Below are positions 58,657 to 64,000 of a stretch of DNA of 64,000 nucleotides, piece by piece; position 1 is the stretch's first letter; the number at the start of each line of letters is the position of its first letter. The DNA lies in contig JAPTOF010000004.1 in the NCBI GenBank assembly GCA_028554755.1, positions 3,458,501 to 3,522,500 on the forward strand, in the 5' to 3' direction. This stretch comes from Cordia subcordata (taxonomy: Eukaryota > Streptophyta > Magnoliopsida > Boraginales > Cordiaceae). A program made the translations under genes and the position numbers. The notes beneath the pieces were generated by a model that worked only from the letters and a program-made list of their open reading frames with translations, did not search any database and had not been told where the DNA came from.

Positions 58657-61600
58657 ATGGGAGACAGTGAAGCCATGGCAGCTCAAACATCTACTATTAC
58701 TAGCAATGATGGCAGCATAAATCCTGTAGATGACATTGCAAAAGCTGGTGAATTTGCTGCAGGTTCTGCTTCATCTGTTGCAGGAGATGAAGTTACTTCA
58801 TCGACGACGACGGTTGCGGCTAATGTCACCAATTCTGATCCTAATGTTGGGGCTGTAAGTGTGAGTAATACAGATGTAAATTCCATCCAGCAAGAAGCCC
58901 CTACTCCAGTGGCACATGACGCCCCAGGAAATCTTGCTGCTGTAGCAAATGTTCCTACTGATAGTTCTCAAGTTGCCGATTATAATGCTTTAGTAAATGG
59001 GGAGAATGCAACTGAAATGAGAGATGTTGCATCAGCTGGTGTAGCCGAAAATGGGATCACTGCAGATGGTATTCCTGGATCTGCAGCTGTTAGCGAGTCA
59101 GCGGATGCTTCTGGTATGTTCTTATGGTTAAAGTTGCTCTTCTTATTTTGAATTTTGTGGTTTTGATGTTAACCTTTTAGTTGTTCGCTGTTATTTTTTC
59201 TCATAATTGTTGAAGATACGTGTGATGGTATACCTAAGAGCCAATTGGTCATTTGATTAATAGTCTACTGTTTTGGTTGCAGCAAATTCTACCTTAATTT
59301 GATGTAGCGTATGTTGTGCGTATTTTGTGATCGGTTCCTGCTTGCATTGTCTGCTCAATCTCTCGTGTTGAGAGTTCTATTTTTCTTTTTCTTTTTTTCC
59401 CCCTTTTTCTAATCTCTTAAGAAGTGTCAGTCAATTTCTCTGCTTTTAAATTTGAAGTCGCACAGAGTTTGCCGGCTTGGATAAATTCCTTCCGAGTTCC
59501 CCTTGATATTCATAGGTTGAAGCCTGGTTGCATTGCTATGTGTCTAAACTGATTATGGAACCATTTAGGCTTGCCAATTCAGTTTGTTGATATATTGATG
59601 TTTACCAGGATGGTGTCTGATAAAGTTGTGTTTATGAGCTAACTTTGAGTTTAATTTTAGTTTTTGTCCAGGTCTACTTATTCATTACTTTCCTTTGTCT
59701 TTATATTTTGTTGGCAGCATTATCTGCTGAAGAAGAACGTTTGTGGAGCATAGTGCGAGCTAATTCTTTAGATTTTAATGCTTGGACCGCCCTTATAGAA
59801 GAAACAGAGAAGATGTCAGAGGTACTGTAACGGAATTTTGGGATAGGTGGATATGATTATTTCTTTGATTAGCATGTTTCATCTATGCTCTTCTCTATTT
59901 TGTAAGTTTTGGACCCTGAAAACATTTTGACGTGTCTTGGTGTAAATTGAGGTGGAAATATCTCTTTATTGCTATGTGTCTTTCAAAAGCTTCTTCTCTT
60001 TGGCAACGGAGTTCTTATTACAAAATCTAGTTAGAGGTTAATAAAAAAAAATAGTATATCTAATTAGAGAACAGGTCTCGATTTTGGTACTTGGTGGGGT
60101 TGGAAAGTTGTCTATTAGAATGAGATACTGACACCTCTTTGTGATTTTAGGGTAACATTTCGAAGATTAGGAAAGTATATGACGCCTTTTTAGCCGAATT
60201 TCCTTTATGCTATGGCTATTGGAAGAAGTATGCTGATCACGAGGCACGCCTTGGCTCTATTGAAAAAGTCGCAGAGGTTTATGAACGAGCAGTTCTGGGG
60301 GTGACGTACTCCGTAGATATGTGGTTGCACTATTGTGTATTTTCCATTAGCGTGTATGGAGACCCTGACACTGTTAGGAGGTAATCTTTGTTGATACTTT
60401 CCACTTTTTAGTCATACATGCGAAATCGTCATATTATCATTTCCTATTGTCACAGGGTCTAAGTGATCTTTCTTTTCTATCTAATCTGATTTGGTATATC
60501 TGCAACAGCAATTGCTCAATTTTATGGAGTAATTGCTGTGTCGTAGTCCTTGTTCTCCATGAATTTTGGTTTTGTTAATAATGGCACATGAGGTGCATCA
60601 GTAAACAATTTGCTGCTGAGACGATCTCGCCCAGTAAGATAGATGGCTTCTACTTGTGCTCCCTTTGATGGACTGTGTATGATTTTTTGAGGAAGGTAAA
60701 TGCGGCATATTTGTGCCTAAGTTTGGAAGTGTCGTGTGTTCTTGAGTTGTTTCTGTTTACCTATCATGCTGTTATCTTGCTTCTGTATCCAAGAAATAGT
60801 CTTGCTTTGTTTAAGGAGGTTATGATTATATCATGCTCATGGTATTTCAGGCTATTTGAGAGGGGATTAGCGTATGTTGGGACAGACTATCTATCTTTTC
60901 CACTCTGGGATAAATATTTTGAATATGAGTATGCACAACAAGACTGGTCCCGTGTTGCCATGCTCTATGCACGTGTGCTGGAGCATCCAAATCAGCAATT
61001 GGATCGCTATTTTGAAGGGTAACTAGTTTTATTTGAATCTATCTCTAAGTTACCAAACCATTATAACATGTGGATTTTGCATCTTCAGTTTATCTGTGTA
61101 AGCTTTGGAAAATCATGCATCTTGATGCTTGTTGCTCATCATGACCAGTTAAATGGTTGCACTCTCTTCCCCCTCCAACCATACAAAAAGGGTGCCTAAT
61201 CTACTTCTGGGGTTTCTTCTCTCGAATCTTGTTATTTCTACAGTAGAACACCATAGATGTGGAAATGCATTTGACCCTTGAGTAACTTCACTGCACTAAT
61301 CTTTTAGTGTTTACGATTTACTTAGGGAAATTACCTTGTTTCAAAGCGCTTCAGGGGGTTGGAGCAATGCGGTTCGCTATTTATCTGAATTCTTAGCTCA
61401 ACTTCTTGTGCTCTAGTTTGCCACTATTTTTGCTTTGTTGGCTCCTTTTTCTTTTTTTCTTTTTAACCCCTCATGCCCTACCCAGCCCTCTGCCCTAATA
61501 GGATTTGAATCTACATGACTGGGGAAGTAGTCTCAACTGTTGAGCTACTCCTTCATCTCAGTTTCAGCTTTCTTAGTTGTTTGTGCGTTCCATTGCTGTA

Positions 61601-64000
61601 AATTGATATTTGTCATGATCTGCTGATCTGGTTCTTTTATTGCTTTATTTGTTATTATTATTATTATTATGTTGTTATTACAGTTTTAAGGAGCTAGTTG
61701 CAAGCCGGCCTCTATCAGAGTTGCGGACGGCTGAAGAAGCTGCAGCTGCGGCTGCTGCCAATTCAGAAGCTGGTGTTCAAGAAACTGAGGGAGAGGTTAA
61801 CCCAAATTCTGTGGAAAAGTCTTCTAAACCTGTAAGTGCAAGCTTAAAAGATGCCGAGGAGTTGGAGAAGTATATCGCCATTAGAGAAGAGCTGTATAAG
61901 AAAGCTAAAGAGTTCGATTCTAAGATCATTGGTTTTGAAACAGCTATCAGGAGGCCCTATTTTCATGTGCGCCCCCTCAATGTTGCAGAGCTTGAAAACT
62001 GGCACAATTACCTTGATTTTATTGAAGGAATGAATGATCTAAATAAGGTATGAGTTAGTTCTAGTGTAGGCCTTTCAATTGCTCTTTGTAGCTTTAGTGT
62101 CCTTGTTATACATTGACTTACAGTTAAGTAATATGTGCCGCACCATATGCTTTATTGGCTAAACGTTGGACGAAGCATCTTTTAAAACGGGGTATTGAAC
62201 TTGGACTAAAGCATGGGCCTTCCATTTGCTTTCTATAAGGCTAAGTACTTCAAACTCTCATTTGAGTCCACGTTCTGGGTTGATGATGTGTTGTATGGTT
62301 AATTATCTGTTTTAAAGTTCCAATGTTATGCATGCAGGTGTGTCCTTATCTTCCTAACCATCTGTCTATGAGGCAAGGAGGCTCCCTCCAATTGTATATG
62401 AGGGGCCTCTCTTTTCCACCAACGGAGTATTCCTTATGCGTTTCTCCTTAGTCCTTTTGTTCTTTGTCTTATTTCTTTAATTAGCATACTGTTGTGTTCA
62501 GGTATACTGATCCAACTGTTAGTTGATGCACTTCAGGTTGTCAAGCTGTATGAAAGATGCCTGATTGCTTGCGCCAATTATCCCGAGTACTGGATTCGTT
62601 ATGTTTTATGCATGGAAGCTAGTGGAAGTATGGATCTGGCTGACAATGCCCTCGCTCGTGCCACTCAAGTCTTTGTTAAGGTATATGTCTACCTATTATA
62701 CTGTTCTCATAATTGAATTTGAGCTGGCAGATTACCATCTTGTAAAATACTCATTCACAATGGATAATGTCGCCATAAATTAAATGGATTCATTGGAGAG
62801 CAATAATTACGTGTGCTTTGGTTATAATTGGTCACAAAGTCAGATTGGGGAAGGTCTTTTTGTTACATTTGTTGGTTAGCTTATACCTGCTCTGTCAACC
62901 TTGTGAAAAGTGATCTTTTATTTATGTATATTAGTTGCATAATACGAAGTAAGCATTTAGTGAACAGAGACAACCAGTGATTCACCCTTTGTTATATTTT
63001 CATCAATGTGAGCAGAGACAACCGGAGATTCATCTTTTCGCTGGTAGATTCAGAGAACAGCGTGGTGATATTACAGGTGCCCGGGCTGCTTATCAGCTGG
63101 TACACACTGAAATTTCGCCGGGGCTCTTAGAGGCAATTATCAAGCACGCAAACATGGAACATCGACTTGTAAGATTACCACCAAGCTGCCACCCAAGCTG
63201 CCAAAATATCTTTTACTCTAATGATGTTGCTTTGTTTGACTTTTGTTGGTCTCATTTTGCAGGGGAATCTGGAAGATGCATGTAGCCTATATGAACAAGC
63301 GATATCGATTGAAAAAGGGAAAGAACATTCACAAACATTACCACTGTTGTTTGCCCAATATTCTCGGTTCCTTTTCTTGGTATACCTCTTTTAAGCTAGT
63401 TTCACTTAACCACTTTGTGGCATTGTTCCATGTTCTGTAACTCCCTGCTGTGGGCACATCATCTCTGTCATATCACTATGTTTTGGGGTTTCTTAAAAGA
63501 TTAGGGTATGGCAACTGAGCATACAATTAAGAGACAGATTCAATTTTATCTCTTTTCAAACTAAGATGATGTGAATAATCTGATTTTATGACTAAAACAA
63601 ATTTTCCTTGAAACAGTTGTTACCTTGCCTTGTCAAAGAGTCGAGATAATGGACCAAGTCAAGATAAAAAAAACACTAATGTTTGCTTATATGTATCTTG
63701 GTGCCATCATCATTTTTCTAGATAAAGAAGTTTTCTGTTGCACCTTCAACCATGTATGGTGTGGCTTGAATCAACTGTTTAGTCAACAACAATTTCAATG
63801 GCCTGAGGAATTCTATTTTGTCATGGTTTTATATCAAGTCATTTCCTTTTCTCAGTCATGTCATTGTTGTAAACAATGTCATTTGTCTGTTCTATAGTTG
63901 TTTTCTCTTTCGAATTCCAGTATTGAAATGTGAAGTGAATGTCTGTTCTTTTGTTCTTAATCATGGATCTGGACGTGTAGTTCCGAAGAGAAGACAATAT
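58657..64000 (+). CDS. PRP39: Pre-mRNA-processing factor 39 (PRP39), HAT-repeat U1 snRNP protein; truncated at window edge
   Basis: Eight coding exons read in frame: 58657-59113, 59718-59821, 60151-60380, 60851-61018, 61684-62047, 62537-62680, 63016-63168 and 63263-63379 (579 codons), then continue past the window. The first ~150 residues are a low-complexity Ala/Ser/Thr/Asn/Val-rich acidic leader, longer than the fungal protein's. The HAT (half-a-TPR) repeats follow: [118 protein letters not shown] and [23 protein letters not shown]39 is a U1 snRNP component that helps select 5' splice sites; plant PRP39a affects flowering time and alternative splicing. All introns are GT-AG. A candidate acceptor (GTGTAG) for the next exon lies at about 63980, but I could not confirm that exon. 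Confidence 0.94.

Overview
This window is nuclear DNA of a flowering plant, most likely a eudicot. It is AT-rich between genes, the genes have GT-AG introns, and all seven clearly recognisable genes are plant nuclear families with plant-specific features: a PHR1-type MYB-CC regulator, a vegetative-storage-type acid phosphatase, NF-YB, cytosolic ribosomal protein uL14/RPL23, a xi-class glutathione transferase, a WIYLD+SET SUVR methyltransferase, a PDLP receptor-like protein and PRP39 (eight counting the truncated PHR1). I could not fix the species from the sequence alone.

Layout. 1-218 (-): first coding exon of a PHR1-like phosphate-starvation regulator, cut by the window edge, with a probable 5'UTR exon near 1.9-2.1 kb. 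3972-5907 (-): three-exon secreted HAD acid phosphatase. 5.9-11.3 kb: AT-rich intergenic DNA with MITEs and, at 10.07-11.07 kb, the decayed remains of a second acid phosphatase copy in the same orientation. 11760-12419 (+): intronless NF-YB3-type gene. 15729-16001 (-): a small unassigned protein. 16477-23826: a complete but dead 7.35-kb Mutator-like element (MULE). 25499-26765 (-): RPL23. 28591-30557 (+): glutathionyl-hydroquinone reductase, tail-to-tail with 31767-38509 (-), a SUVR histone methyltransferase with a long 5'UTR intron. 41.2-49.2 kb: gene-free, full of MITEs, Helitron ends and microsatellites. 49290-50655 (+): PDLP. 50.7-56.9 kb: gene-free, several MITEs. About 56.9 kb to the end (+): PRP39, cut by the window edge.

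The most unusual object is the MULE. It carries two convergent genes: a mudrA-like transposase (+) and a plant-mobile-domain (PMD, MAIN/MAIL1-like) gene (-). Its terminal inverted repeats contain about ten copies of a 17-bp palindrome, CGGTAAGTCACTTACCG, which reads as a consensus 5' splice site on both strands. The PMD gene looks frame-intact but is broken by seven in-frame TAG codons and one TGA, each one C-to-T change from CAG or CGA, which fits decay of a methylated element. The transposase has frameshifts, stops and an exact 60-bp internal duplication.

The host genes do not form an obvious pathway. The only suggestive pairing is the PHR1-like regulator next to an acid phosphatase and its pseudogene, since PHR1 proteins control phosphate-starvation genes, including phosphatases.
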